Assembly: GCA_027486835.1 (NCBI GenBank) | Contig: JAIXOJ010000116.1 | Coordinates: 1-64,000 of the forward strand | Direction: 5' to 3' | Source: Chitinophagaceae bacterium | GTDB lineage: Bacteria; Bacteroidota; Bacteroidia; Chitinophagales; Chitinophagaceae | Length of the DNA stretch: 64,000 nucleotides | In this document: in pieces, positions 43,029 through 51,147 of the stretch | Position numbering within the stretch: position 1 is the first letter of the stretch | Layout: each line of letters starts with the position of its first letter | Notes under the pieces: generated by a model | Database searches by the model: none | The model's input: only the letters and a program-made list of their open reading frames with translations | What the model was told of the DNA's origin: nothing | Position numbers and translations under genes: made by a program

Positions 43029-45233
43029 ATGGCACTAGTAAAAGGTAACTCTAATAACAACCAACAAGAAACAAAGAATACTGTCCATTATTCAGACAGG
43101 GAAAAAGAAGGCCTGAACGGCTCGGTAAAGCAAACCAAAGCAGCAATGTTTGATGCTATTGAAAAAGATGGTGAAATATATATTATTGAACTTCAAGGAT
43201 ATGAAGCCTACTTTAACTCTAACATGATTAAGCACTTTAGCGAAGAAGGGAAGCTTGTAGAAATAGCTCGTTTTAATCTGAAAGAAAGAAGAACTAAAGA
43301 GGGGGATTTTATCAAAAATGATGAGTTGAAAAGTGGTTATTATTTTACTTATGATGAAAACGGTAAGGAAACTGAACGTACCATAAGCAAGTTTAATGAT
43401 GATGGAGAGTTGGTAGAACGGGCTAATTACGAAAATGGACATCTGAAAGATAGGGTAGAATATAAGTATAACGAATTCAACAAAACGGAATCTGTTACTA
43501 ACTATAATAAGGATAATGCCATAACAGATGTTACAACCTTTAAGTACAACAAAAAAAATCAGACTATTGAGGCATTACAAAAAGATAGTGAGGATAACAT
43601 TTTGTCATGGACTAAGTATAAGCGTACTGCGAAAGGCCATACCAAAGAAAGCATTGAGTTGGATACAGATGGAAGGGTAAAAAATACAACATCCTATGCC
43701 CATTATTTTGATGCATCGGGGGAATATAAAAACGCTAGTTCACCTGTTAAAGAAAACAACAAACTAAGGATGTTCCATGAAAAGATGGAATATGACCACC
43801 ATAAAAATTGGGTTTTAAAAAAGGTTTACTATCAAAACAAAGTATTGGTGCATGTAGAGTTAAGGGAAATAGATTACTACGGCGAAGAACATTTGAAACC
43901 ATTTGAATCGATAGATGCTTTTTTATCGAAGCCATTCCATATTTCTAGTTCCGTACTTGCAACTGCAGAGAAAAACAGGTTTGTAGATATTGGGTACGAA
44001 AGTTTTAATGCGTACAAGTTTTCTAGAACAGAAGATATACAATTTGCAAAGCTTTTTAAGGATTTGGACAATGAATGGATGGCCAAGATACAACCTAATA
44101 ATAGGTCATTCTCCCCGATTGCATATTATGCGTTGGTAAATGGATTTTACCCATCTGAAATAGATTTTAAAGAGCTAGAGATAGATGCAATGGCACTATT
44201 GCATTTATTGATGAAAATGGGCGGAGTAATAGTAGAAAAAGATTTCGACAATTTTGAAAGGGGGCAACGGCAAATAAAAAATTATACCATTGGTTTCCCA
44301 TTAAGTACAAAATACCTTGTGCATGTTTCTAGTATCCAAAGCATTGATGGCGATGAATACGATATCCCAGATTTTATAGATGATTTTCAGGGCGATTATG
44401 AAGGGTTTTATCCATGCCATGTGAAATTGTATATGCCATCCAGTAAAATTTATGAGGAAGTTTTAGACAATATAGAAAACTGGATTATCCATTGCATTCA
44501 GCATGCTAGGGTTTACAAGAAGCCAAACAAGCCTGAAATACAAATGGTAGAAGTAGATGGAAGCGGAAATTTCCTTTTACAATCGCACCCTGTAAAAGAT
44601 GATTTTGAAATAAAAGAGTTAAACCTTCATTATGGGCAAGATTTTACAACTTTTCATTCAGAACTAATGAACCGGTTTACACAAGAAACCCAAGGTTTGG
44701 TATTATTTCATGGAAAGCCCGGTACAGGTAAAACCTTTTACATCCGCCACTTGCTCCGAGCAATGGCAAGTGCCAACAAAAAAGTAATTTATATGCCCCC
44801 CAATATGGTTGACCACTTGGTTGATCCAGAATTTATGACCTTTCTTTCTAGAACAATTACCCAATTGTCTATGGATGCAAACTTTTGTGTGTTATTGATA
44901 GAAGATGCCGAGCCTCTGCTTGCAACAAGGACCGCGGATGTGCGCATACAAGGGGTAACCAATCTGCTCAATATGACTGATGGGTTATTAAACGATGTGT
45001 TGAAGATGCAGATAATCTGCACATTTAACGTTGAGCTAAAAGAACTAGACGATGCCCTTTTGCGCCCTGGGAGATTGATTGCCAGAAAGGAGTTTAAAGC
45101 ATTGCCTGTAATAGACGCCAACCTGTTAGCATTAAGTATAGGTGTGGATCATACATTTACAGAGCCTACTACGCTTTCAGAAATCTATGCTAAACTAAAA
45201 CAAAGGCATACCATATTACATGGAGATGAATAA
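43029..45233 (+). CDS. YD-repeat-like / classic AAA ATPase fusion, paralogue 1
   Basis: The 734-residue protein has no signal peptide. Residues about 20-250 form beta-rich YD/Rhs-like strands (YYFTYDENGKETERTISKF, VEYKYNEFNKTESVTNY, TTFKYNKKNQTIEAL). A middle part (about 280-520) is unrecognised. The C-terminal AAA domain has Walker A GKPGTGKT (562-569), Walker B 'VLLIEDAE' (E625-D626), sensor-1 'CTFN' (N667) and arginine fingers 'LRPGR' (R679, R682). The SRH pattern is that of classic AAA proteins such as Bcs1. YD repeats are normally part of exported toxins, so a cytoplasmic ATPase fusion is unusual. Function is unknown. Confidence 0.82.
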   Translation: MALVKGNSNNNQQETKNTVHYSDREKEGLNGSVKQTKAAMFDAIEKDGEIYIIELQGYEAYFNSNMIKHFSEEGKLVEIARFNLKERRTKEGDFIKNDELKSGYYFTYDENGKETERTISKFNDDGELVERANYENGHLKDRVEYKYNEFNKTESVTNYNKDNAITDVTTFKYNKKNQTIEALQKDSEDNILSWTKYKRTAKGHTKESIELDTDGRVKNTTSYAHYFDASGEYKNASSPVKENNKLRMFHEKMEYDHHKNWVLKKVYYQNKVLVHVELREIDYYGEEHLKPFESIDAFLSKPFHISSSVLATAEKNRFVDIGYESFNAYKFSRTEDIQFAKLFKDLDNEWMAKIQPNNRSFSPIAYYALVNGFYPSEIDFKELEIDAMALLHLLMKMGGVIVEKDFDNFERGQRQIKNYTIGFPLSTKYLVHVSSIQSIDGDEYDIPDFIDDFQGDYEGFYPCHVKLYMPSSKIYEEVLDNIENWIIHCIQHARVYKKPNKPEIQMVEVDGSGNFLLQSHPVKDDFEIKELNLHYGQDFTTFHSELMNRFTQETQGLVLFHGKPGTGKTFYIRHLLRAMASANKKVIYMPPNMVDHLVDPEFMTFLSRTITQLSMDANFCVLLIEDAEPLLATRTADVRIQGVTNLLNMTDGLLNDVLKMQIICTFNVELKELDDALLRPGRLIARKEFKALPVIDANLLALSIGVDHTFTEPTTLSEIYAKLKQRHTILHGDE

Positions 45234-45311
45234 TTGTGCACCACCGCAAACATTTGTAAACACAGCACAATTCATCATTTATAATTAAAAAAAGTATAAA
45301 GAACTTAGTAG

Positions 45312-47456
45312 ATGATAACAAAAACTTTTGGTAACGATAAGCTTACCCATTTGACTCAATATGAGCTAAACGGAAGCGTAAAGGAAATAGTAGAACGGGA
45401 ATACTTTGCTTTTAATTGGTCGGGGAAGATCTTTTTGGACGCCACTTTGCCAAAGGAGGATCTTCTAGAGAAGCTAACTTTATGGTTTGACGATACAGGC
45501 ACACTTATTAAGAGACATCGGGAACACTTTAGTGCTGAATCAAGGTATCATTATATATCGATTTATGAAAAAAAAGGAATAGAAAATAATTTTTCATCAT
45601 TGAGTAATAATGAAAGAAGAAATGAAAAAATATTTATTTATGATAGTCTAGGACGTAAAAGAGAATATATTTCAGTAAACAAAGAAAACAAAATAACCCA
45701 TAGATTTATATACGAATACGAGGAGACATCAAACCTACCAAAAAGGGTATTCTATTATAATGAAAACCAAAAGTTAGATTCTATAAGTGATTATATTTAT
45801 AATGAGGAAGGGTTCAACACAGAAATCATCGTAATAGATGCCGATGGGTCTATCAAATCAAAAGAAATTTTTGTCTATAACCAAAAAGGACACAAAATAA
45901 AATATACCAAGTATGATGCGGAAGGCAAAGTGACTTATGAAAGCGATTCTTCAAAAAATTATGATAAGGAAGGTAATCCAATAAAAAGAGAAATAAATCA
46001 AGAGGTGCTTGACCTTTTTTTCATTCAAAAAGAGTTGGATCATCATGGAAATTGTGTGAAATTGGTCATCTTTTACAAAGACCAACCCATTAAAGCTTTT
46101 GTAAGAAGCATTGTTTATTATGGGGAAGATGAAAAACAGCAAGATGAAACGATACTAAACTTGATTAATACAACTCAAAAGGTAAACTTTTCATTGCTGC
46201 TTAAAAACCCAATTGTTGAGCCTCTGGATAAAACTTACTATTATGAGGCAAATTTCATATTATCAGAAAACAACACTGATATTAACTTGAAAAGCCTTAA
46301 AAATATCGTTGAAAAAAGTACAGCTTCAGAATTTGCCTATCTCACGTATTATGCTATAGCTTTCAATGAAACCCCATCCCCCGTAAGTTACAAGTATTGT
46401 ACGGTTGATGCCTTGGGTTTGTTAAATAGGTTAAAAAATGAATTTGAGATTGAAATAGTAAATATTAAATATCTATTTAATCCCAACAATACCAAAGAAA
46501 TTACTTCTTACACGGTTGTTTTCAATGAATACCCAGGTTACCTAGTTTTTGCACATAGAATAAGTCCAGTTCCTGCTACTGATTACGATGAGTCGGAATT
46601 TGACAAAGACATAGAAGTAGTTGATGGTTGCCTACATACAGGAGATATTGAACTGCTGAGGCCTAGTGAAGAATCGGGGTTAGTGCTTAGATTTGAATTT
46701 GAACACACATTTACCCTACTCATCGAAGCCAGTATGGTTTATGAAGCAGAAGAACAGCCTGAGATTTATATGGTAGAAATGGCCAATGGTAACTATTGCC
46801 TAAAATCCTATCCCGTAAAAGATGATTTTGAAATAGATGACCTAGATATACATTATGGCTATGGGTTTAGGAAATTCCATGAAGAATTGATGGAAAGGCT
46901 GGAAACAGAATCCAAAGGACTTATCCTGTTCCATGGCCGGCCCGGCACAGGCAAAACCTATTATATCCGCCATTTACTTAGAGAAATTGCATTGGGCGAC
47001 AATTTGGTTATTTATATGCCACCTAATATGGTTGATTATTTGGTTCATCCCGCGTTTATGACTTTTCTTGTAAAAACAGTTGCCAATTACAACAGCCAAC
47101 ATAAAAACTGCATTTTGCTAATAGAAGATGCCGAGCCACTTTTGGTTGCCCGCGAAGCAGATACTAGGATACAAGGCATCACCAACTTGCTTAACATGAC
47201 AGATGGGCTTTTGAACGATATGCTTAAAATGCAAATCATCTGCACATTTAATGTGGATATCAAACATTTAGATCCCGCTTTGCTAAGGCCAGGCAGGCTA
47301 TTGGCAAGAAAAGAATTCAAAGCATTGCCTGAGTTAGAAGCCAATTTGTTAGCCCAAGAACTTGGCATAGATCATCAGTTCACACAGCCTGTTACACTTT
47401 CTGAAATCTTTGCCATGTTGGATAATAAAAATACAATTATCCATGATGAGTATTGA
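45312..47456 (+). CDS. YD-repeat-like / classic AAA ATPase fusion, paralogue 2
   Basis: The 714-residue protein has the same architecture as its neighbour, 78 bases upstream. The N-terminal YD-like strands include 'KIFIYDSLGRKREYISVNKEN' and 'DYIYNEEGFNTEIIVIDADG'. The AAA domain has Walker A GRPGTGKT (542-549), 'ILLIEDAEPLLVAREADTRIQGITNLLNMTDGLLND', 'CTFN' and 'DPALLRPGRL'. The C-terminal 230 residues are very close to paralogue 1, whereas the N-terminal regions have diverged strongly, which suggests selection on the sensor-like part. Both ATPase sites look intact, so a hetero-oligomer is possible. It ends 46 bases before the broken HTH copy. Confidence 0.82.
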   Translation: MITKTFGNDKLTHLTQYELNGSVKEIVEREYFAFNWSGKIFLDATLPKEDLLEKLTLWFDDTGTLIKRHREHFSAESRYHYISIYEKKGIENNFSSLSNNERRNEKIFIYDSLGRKREYISVNKENKITHRFIYEYEETSNLPKRVFYYNENQKLDSISDYIYNEEGFNTEIIVIDADGSIKSKEIFVYNQKGHKIKYTKYDAEGKVTYESDSSKNYDKEGNPIKREINQEVLDLFFIQKELDHHGNCVKLVIFYKDQPIKAFVRSIVYYGEDEKQQDETILNLINTTQKVNFSLLLKNPIVEPLDKTYYYEANFILSENNTDINLKSLKNIVEKSTASEFAYLTYYAIAFNETPSPVSYKYCTVDALGLLNRLKNEFEIEIVNIKYLFNPNNTKEITSYTVVFNEYPGYLVFAHRISPVPATDYDESEFDKDIEVVDGCLHTGDIELLRPSEESGLVLRFEFEHTFTLLIEASMVYEAEEQPEIYMVEMANGNYCLKSYPVKDDFEIDDLDIHYGYGFRKFHEELMERLETESKGLILFHGRPGTGKTYYIRHLLREIALGDNLVIYMPPNMVDYLVHPAFMTFLVKTVANYNSQHKNCILLIEDAEPLLVAREADTRIQGITNLLNMTDGLLNDMLKMQIICTFNVDIKHLDPALLRPGRLLARKEFKALPELEANLLAQELGIDHQFTQPVTLSEIFAMLDNKNTIIHDEY

Positions 47457-47502
47457 AGGCATAAATGCATTTGCTTTTAGAATTGAACCCTCAAATGGCT
47501 AG

Positions 47503-47601
47503 ACTACCGACCCTCAATTAATTGAAAAAGACAAACGCATAGCTGAATTAGGAAAAGAATTGAGCATTTATAAAGAGATAGTTGGGGTAGGGAGGAGATA
47601 G
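47503..47601 (+). pseudogene. Duplicated 3' fragment of the HTH gene
   Basis: Thirty-two codons plus a stop (TTDPQLIEKDKRIAELGKEL and then SIYKEIVGVGRR) match the last 33 codons of the HTH gene (TTDKKLIEKDNRIAELEKEL...). The DNA is almost identical and the stop codon is the same. A stop (tag, 47500-47502) lies just before, and there is no HTH part or start. It shows that the HTH-AAA unit was duplicated and then partly lost by recombination. Confidence 0.85.
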
Positions 47602-47685
47602 GGATTGTAAAAAAAGTTTTTTGCAACACAAGTTTCATCTGGATTGCATTGAATGTTTGCTACCGCTATCTAATCTTTAACTCTT

Positions 47686-47868
47686 TTATTGTTTTGGTTT
47701 TTTAAAGCCAAAGGCTTCACCTAGTGCCACACCAATTGCCAGGCCTAAGGCAATGCTTAAAGAAGGGTTTCCAAATTTTGAACCATATACTGCACCGAAG
47801 GCAACCCCAAGAGCAGCCCCAATGCCGATTCCATTTCCTGAATTGTTAGTTTTATTTGTTGACATCAT
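47686..47868 (-). CDS. Small glycine-zipper membrane protein
   Basis: The 60-residue product (MMSTNKTNNSGNGIGIGAAL and onward) is rich in Gly and Ala with GxxxG-like spacing ('GVAFGAVYGSKFG', 'LGLAIGVALGEAFG') and ends in Lys/Pro. Two short hydrophobic stretches could form a hairpin in the membrane, as in glycine-zipper proteins. Similar small proteins are frequent in Bacteroidota. The Met at the second position is an equal start candidate. It runs opposite to the flanking genes. Function is unknown. Confidence 0.55.
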   Translation of the reverse strand: MMSTNKTNNSGNGIGIGAALGVAFGAVYGSKFGNPSLSIALGLAIGVALGEAFGFKKPKQ

Positions 47869-48073
47869 TTATTAGTTTGGGTGGTTTGTAGAAGTAGGTG
47901 AATTAGCATTTATGCAATACATTAGTGTAACAAAATCATTGTAACCTAGATATAAACAAGTAAAGAAAAGTAGTTTTGGTAGTTGTATTAACAATTGAAA
48001 AAGGGCAAAGCATAATATTGATTGCCAAATGTAAAGGTTAGGCACTAAAAGTTAAAAAAGTTATAGCAGTTGG

Positions 48074-48156
48074 GTGCATAAAAGTTTTTCATTTTGCCCC
48101 TCGGCCTTCGGAGAGGGGGTGAGGTTAAACTAATAACCGCGAAAAACCTTTATACG
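48074..48156. mobile_element. MITE-like palindromic element, copy 2
   Basis: The 83-base element starts gtgcataaaagtttttc and ends gcgaaaaacctttatacg, so the right end has mutated from the perfect repeat of copy 1. It also contains the internal block gggggtgaggttaaactaata. Compared with the reverse complement of 7539-7626 it matches along its whole length, apart from a replaced centre (ccctcggccttcggagaggg, itself a small hairpin). No target duplication is visible. The rest of the gap to 48449 shows no supported gene. Confidence 0.7.
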
Positions 48157-48449
48157 TCATGGCAATTTGTCATTTTTTCCATTAGCCCCGATTTCTACAA
48201 TTTATTCGGTTATTATGCAGTTCTTGCTATTGGATTGATTGCGACAAAAATCACAGCTCTTATCATTCGGCGGGGCTACCTTGCCATACGTTCATTCCTA
48301 GCTATCACCCAGATTGATTTATTTCCAAAGTGGAAATATTTAGAACTTGGTACTTACCACTTAGTTTTACTTTGAAAATTACTGGCTCATTATTTCTCAA
48401 GTAAACAAATAATTAGTAGCCAATTTTCTCCACCCTTTACATTTACCCC

Positions 48450-49604
48450 ATGATAAAACAATGGTTGCATTGGCGTAGTCTATTTGGATTAATCGCTATC
48501 GTAATTGTAGCAGGTACGGTATGGTACTCTGATTCTCTGGCCAAAAAAATTGCCGAGCAGGAACGACTGCACGTGTCAGATTGGGTGGAGGCACAAAAAA
48601 CCATACTTAATTCCTCTGACAGCAGTAGTTTAAATCTGGCCACGAAAATTTCCAGTGAAAACAAAGTCATCCCTATTATAGAGACGGACGAAAAAGACCA
48701 ATTATCCAACAACTACATCAACTTGGATACGCTGGATGTGAAAAAAGATCCCAATTATCTAGCAGATAAGTTGCAGCGTTTTAAAGCCTATGCCGACCCC
48801 ATTGTCTTGGTCATTAGCAAGCAACCATACATTGCCAATAAATATTATTATGGGCCCAGTAAACTGCTGCAACAGGTAAAGTATTACCCACTGGTACAGT
48901 TAGTAATCGTGTTTTTATTTATTGTAATTATGATGCTAGCGCAAAGGGCTAATTATCAAAGTAGGCAGAACCAGGTGTGGGCAGGATTGGCTAAAGAAAC
49001 AGCGCACCAGTTGGGCACCCCCGTAAGCAGCTTACAAGGATGGCTGGAGATGATTAAAGACATGGAGGGCAATGAAAAAATAGCGGTGGAAATGGAGAAA
49101 GACATCAACCGACTATTGTTGATTACCGACCGTTTTGGCAAAATCGGCAGCAAGCCTGTGTTAGAAGAAAGAAATGTGGTGCTGCTGGTAGAAAACATGG
49201 TCGATTACATAAAAAAGAGGGCAGGGGGTAAAGTCCAGTTTCGAATAGACGCACCAGCAAATACAGAAATTATTTCTATGATTAGTCCTCCATTATTCGA
49301 TTGGGTCATTGAAAATCTACTAAAAAATGCCTTAGATGCCATGGAAGGCAAAGGCCAGATTGTAGTTACCATAAAAGATAGTATTGGTCAAGTAGTGATT
49401 GATGTAGCGGATACAGGCAAAGGCATTGCTAAAGCCCATGTGAACAAAGTGTTTAACCCAGGATTTTCTACCAAAAAGCGTGGATGGGGGCTTGGTTTAA
49501 CCCTAAGTAAACGTATTGTGGAGCAATACCACAAAGGCCAATTGTATGTGCTGAACAGTGAAATAGGAAAGGGTACAACCTTTCGTATTGTTTTGCTTAA
49601 ATGA
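48450..49604 (+). CDS. Membrane sensor histidine kinase
   Basis: The 384-residue protein has two membrane helices (about 9-26 and 147-165) around a small extracytoplasmic domain. The kinase core begins with the H-box 'AGLAKETAHQLGTPVSSLQGWLEMI' (His186). The N-box is 'FDWVIENLLKNALDAM' (near 289-299), G1 is 'DVADTGKGIAKAHVNKVFNPGF' and G2 is 'TKKRGWGLGLTLSKRIVEQ'. There is no HAMP domain. The response regulator at 53955 is not adjacent, so the partner is unknown. A similar 'KETAHQLGTPxSSLxGW' H-box is typical of a Bacteroidota kinase group. Confidence 0.88.
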   Translation: MIKQWLHWRSLFGLIAIVIVAGTVWYSDSLAKKIAEQERLHVSDWVEAQKTILNSSDSSSLNLATKISSENKVIPIIETDEKDQLSNNYINLDTLDVKKDPNYLADKLQRFKAYADPIVLVISKQPYIANKYYYGPSKLLQQVKYYPLVQLVIVFLFIVIMMLAQRANYQSRQNQVWAGLAKETAHQLGTPVSSLQGWLEMIKDMEGNEKIAVEMEKDINRLLLITDRFGKIGSKPVLEERNVVLLVENMVDYIKKRAGGKVQFRIDAPANTEIISMISPPLFDWVIENLLKNALDAMEGKGQIVVTIKDSIGQVVIDVADTGKGIAKAHVNKVFNPGFSTKKRGWGLGLTLSKRIVEQYHKGQLYVLNSEIGKGTTFRIVLLK

Positions 49605-49878
49605 AGGAAGAAGAAGAACGCAGTATTAGATAACGTTTCAAGGCTTCACTTTAACCCCAAAATAAATAGCGATAATGCGAATGTTGAATTAGTAACCATC
49701 ATCCTCTAGCCTGCAGGAATAAACCTAGTTGGGCAATAAATCCCAGATTAAAAACTTGCAGGAGTTATTATAATTAAAAGTTTTTTTCAAGAAATTTGTA
49801 TGTTGTTGAGTTGTTTTGCCTGCTTGAGAGGGCTGTGAAAAAAGACACAACAATACTTATCGCTAATACCGCTTTACT

Positions 49879-51147
49879 ATGCAGAAAGTATTCTACCAAA
49901 TATTTATTCTACTCTATCCTTTAGCAGCCCGCATTTTGGCCAATTTTCAGGCAAAAGCAAGATTATGGGTGAAAGGCAGGGAGGAGGTATTTACACAATT
50001 GTCAGCCGCATTTAAACACAATCAGTCACGGGTAGTATGGGTGCATTGTGCTTCACTTGGGGAGTTTGAGCAGGGTAAACCCATTATGGAAGCAATCAAA
50101 AAACAGTATAGCCATTGCAAGCTGTTGGTAACTTTCTTTTCTCCTTCGGGCTATGAAGTACGAAAAAACGATGCAGTGGCAGATTGGGTGTTTTATTTAC
50201 CAATGGATAGCAACCGCAACGCAAAGCGTTTCGTGAAAATAGTTCGGCCAACATTGGTGTTGTTTGTTAAATATGAGTTTTGGTATTACTACCTTAAAAC
50301 ATTGAAAGACCAACAGATACCCACTTTGCTGGTTTCAGGTATTTTTAGGGAAGACCAGCCCTTTTTTGCTTGGTATGGTGGGTTTAACCGCAGCATTTTG
50401 ACTTTTTTCAACCACTTATTTGTACAGAATAAAGCTTGTGCGCAATTATTGAAAGGTATAGGAATCGAACGTCAGGTAACGGTTTCTGGGGACACCCGAT
50501 TCGACCGTGTATTGGCAATTGCAGAAAAAGCTGCTCCGATTCCTGAAATCGAAGCCTTCATTGGGAATGATAAACAAGTAATTGTAGCTGGAAGTACCTG
50601 GCTAGATGACGATAAGGTATTGCATCATTATGCCGTGGCCAATCCAGCTATTATTTGGATTATTGCCCCTCATGATATTTCACCTACAAGAATGGAAGAT
50701 TGCCTTCGCCTGTACCCCCAAGCTATCACTTATTCTGCATGGGTAAAACAACCCAAAGAGCAGGCTAACCTAGAATGTCAAGTTTTAATCATGGACAATA
50801 TGGGGATGCTGAGTAGATTGTATCAATATGCCACTATTGCTTTTGTGGGCGGAGGTTTTGGTGCAGATGGGGTACATAATGTGTTAGAAGCAGCGGTATA
50901 TGCCAAACCGGTAGTGATTGGACCAGCGTTTAGTAAATACGCAGAAGCCGTTGATCTAGTAGATGCTGGTGGGGCATTTAGCGTAAACGAAGTGTTATCG
51001 CTAGAAAAAGTATTGAATCTATTACTAAAAAATCCCGCTGCTTACCAAAAAGCTGGTAAAGCTGCGGGATTTTTTGTACAGGTGCAATCAGGTGCCACTG
51101 CGGCCACGATGCAATATATCTATGAAAACCGCCTCCTGATAAAATGA
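49879..51147 (+). CDS. kdtA: 3-deoxy-D-manno-octulosonic acid transferase
   Basis: The 422-residue GT30 enzyme transfers Kdo from CMP-Kdo to lipid A precursor at the inner membrane. It shows the N-terminal membrane helix, the catalytic base in 'WVHCASLGEFEQGKPIMEAI' (E62) and 'LLVTFFSPSGYEVRKN'. The segments 'DWVFYLPMDSNRNAKRFVKIVRPTLVLFVKYEFWYYY', 'VSGDTRFDRVLAI' and 'VGGGFGADGVHNVLEAAVYAKPVVIGPAFSKYAEA' (CMP-Kdo site) follow. Length and motifs are complete. Its last 28 bases overlap the end of the convergent gene on the other strand. Confidence 0.95.
   Translation: MQKVFYQIFILLYPLAARILANFQAKARLWVKGREEVFTQLSAAFKHNQSRVVWVHCASLGEFEQGKPIMEAIKKQYSHCKLLVTFFSPSGYEVRKNDAVADWVFYLPMDSNRNAKRFVKIVRPTLVLFVKYEFWYYYLKTLKDQQIPTLLVSGIFREDQPFFAWYGGFNRSILTFFNHLFVQNKACAQLLKGIGIERQVTVSGDTRFDRVLAIAEKAAPIPEIEAFIGNDKQVIVAGSTWLDDDKVLHHYAVANPAIIWIIAPHDISPTRMEDCLRLYPQAITYSAWVKQPKEQANLECQVLIMDNMGMLSRLYQYATIAFVGGGFGADGVHNVLEAAVYAKPVVIGPAFSKYAEAVDLVDAGGAFSVNEVLSLEKVLNLLLKNPAAYQKAGKAAGFFVQVQSGATAATMQYIYENRLLIK

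Noticed and set aside
48094-48375. A 93-residue + strand frame after the glycine-zipper gene
   Set aside because: It begins inside the MITE-like element, and its composition (NLYTSWQFVIFSISPDFYN) lacks a domain or plausible start. It is treated as non-coding.
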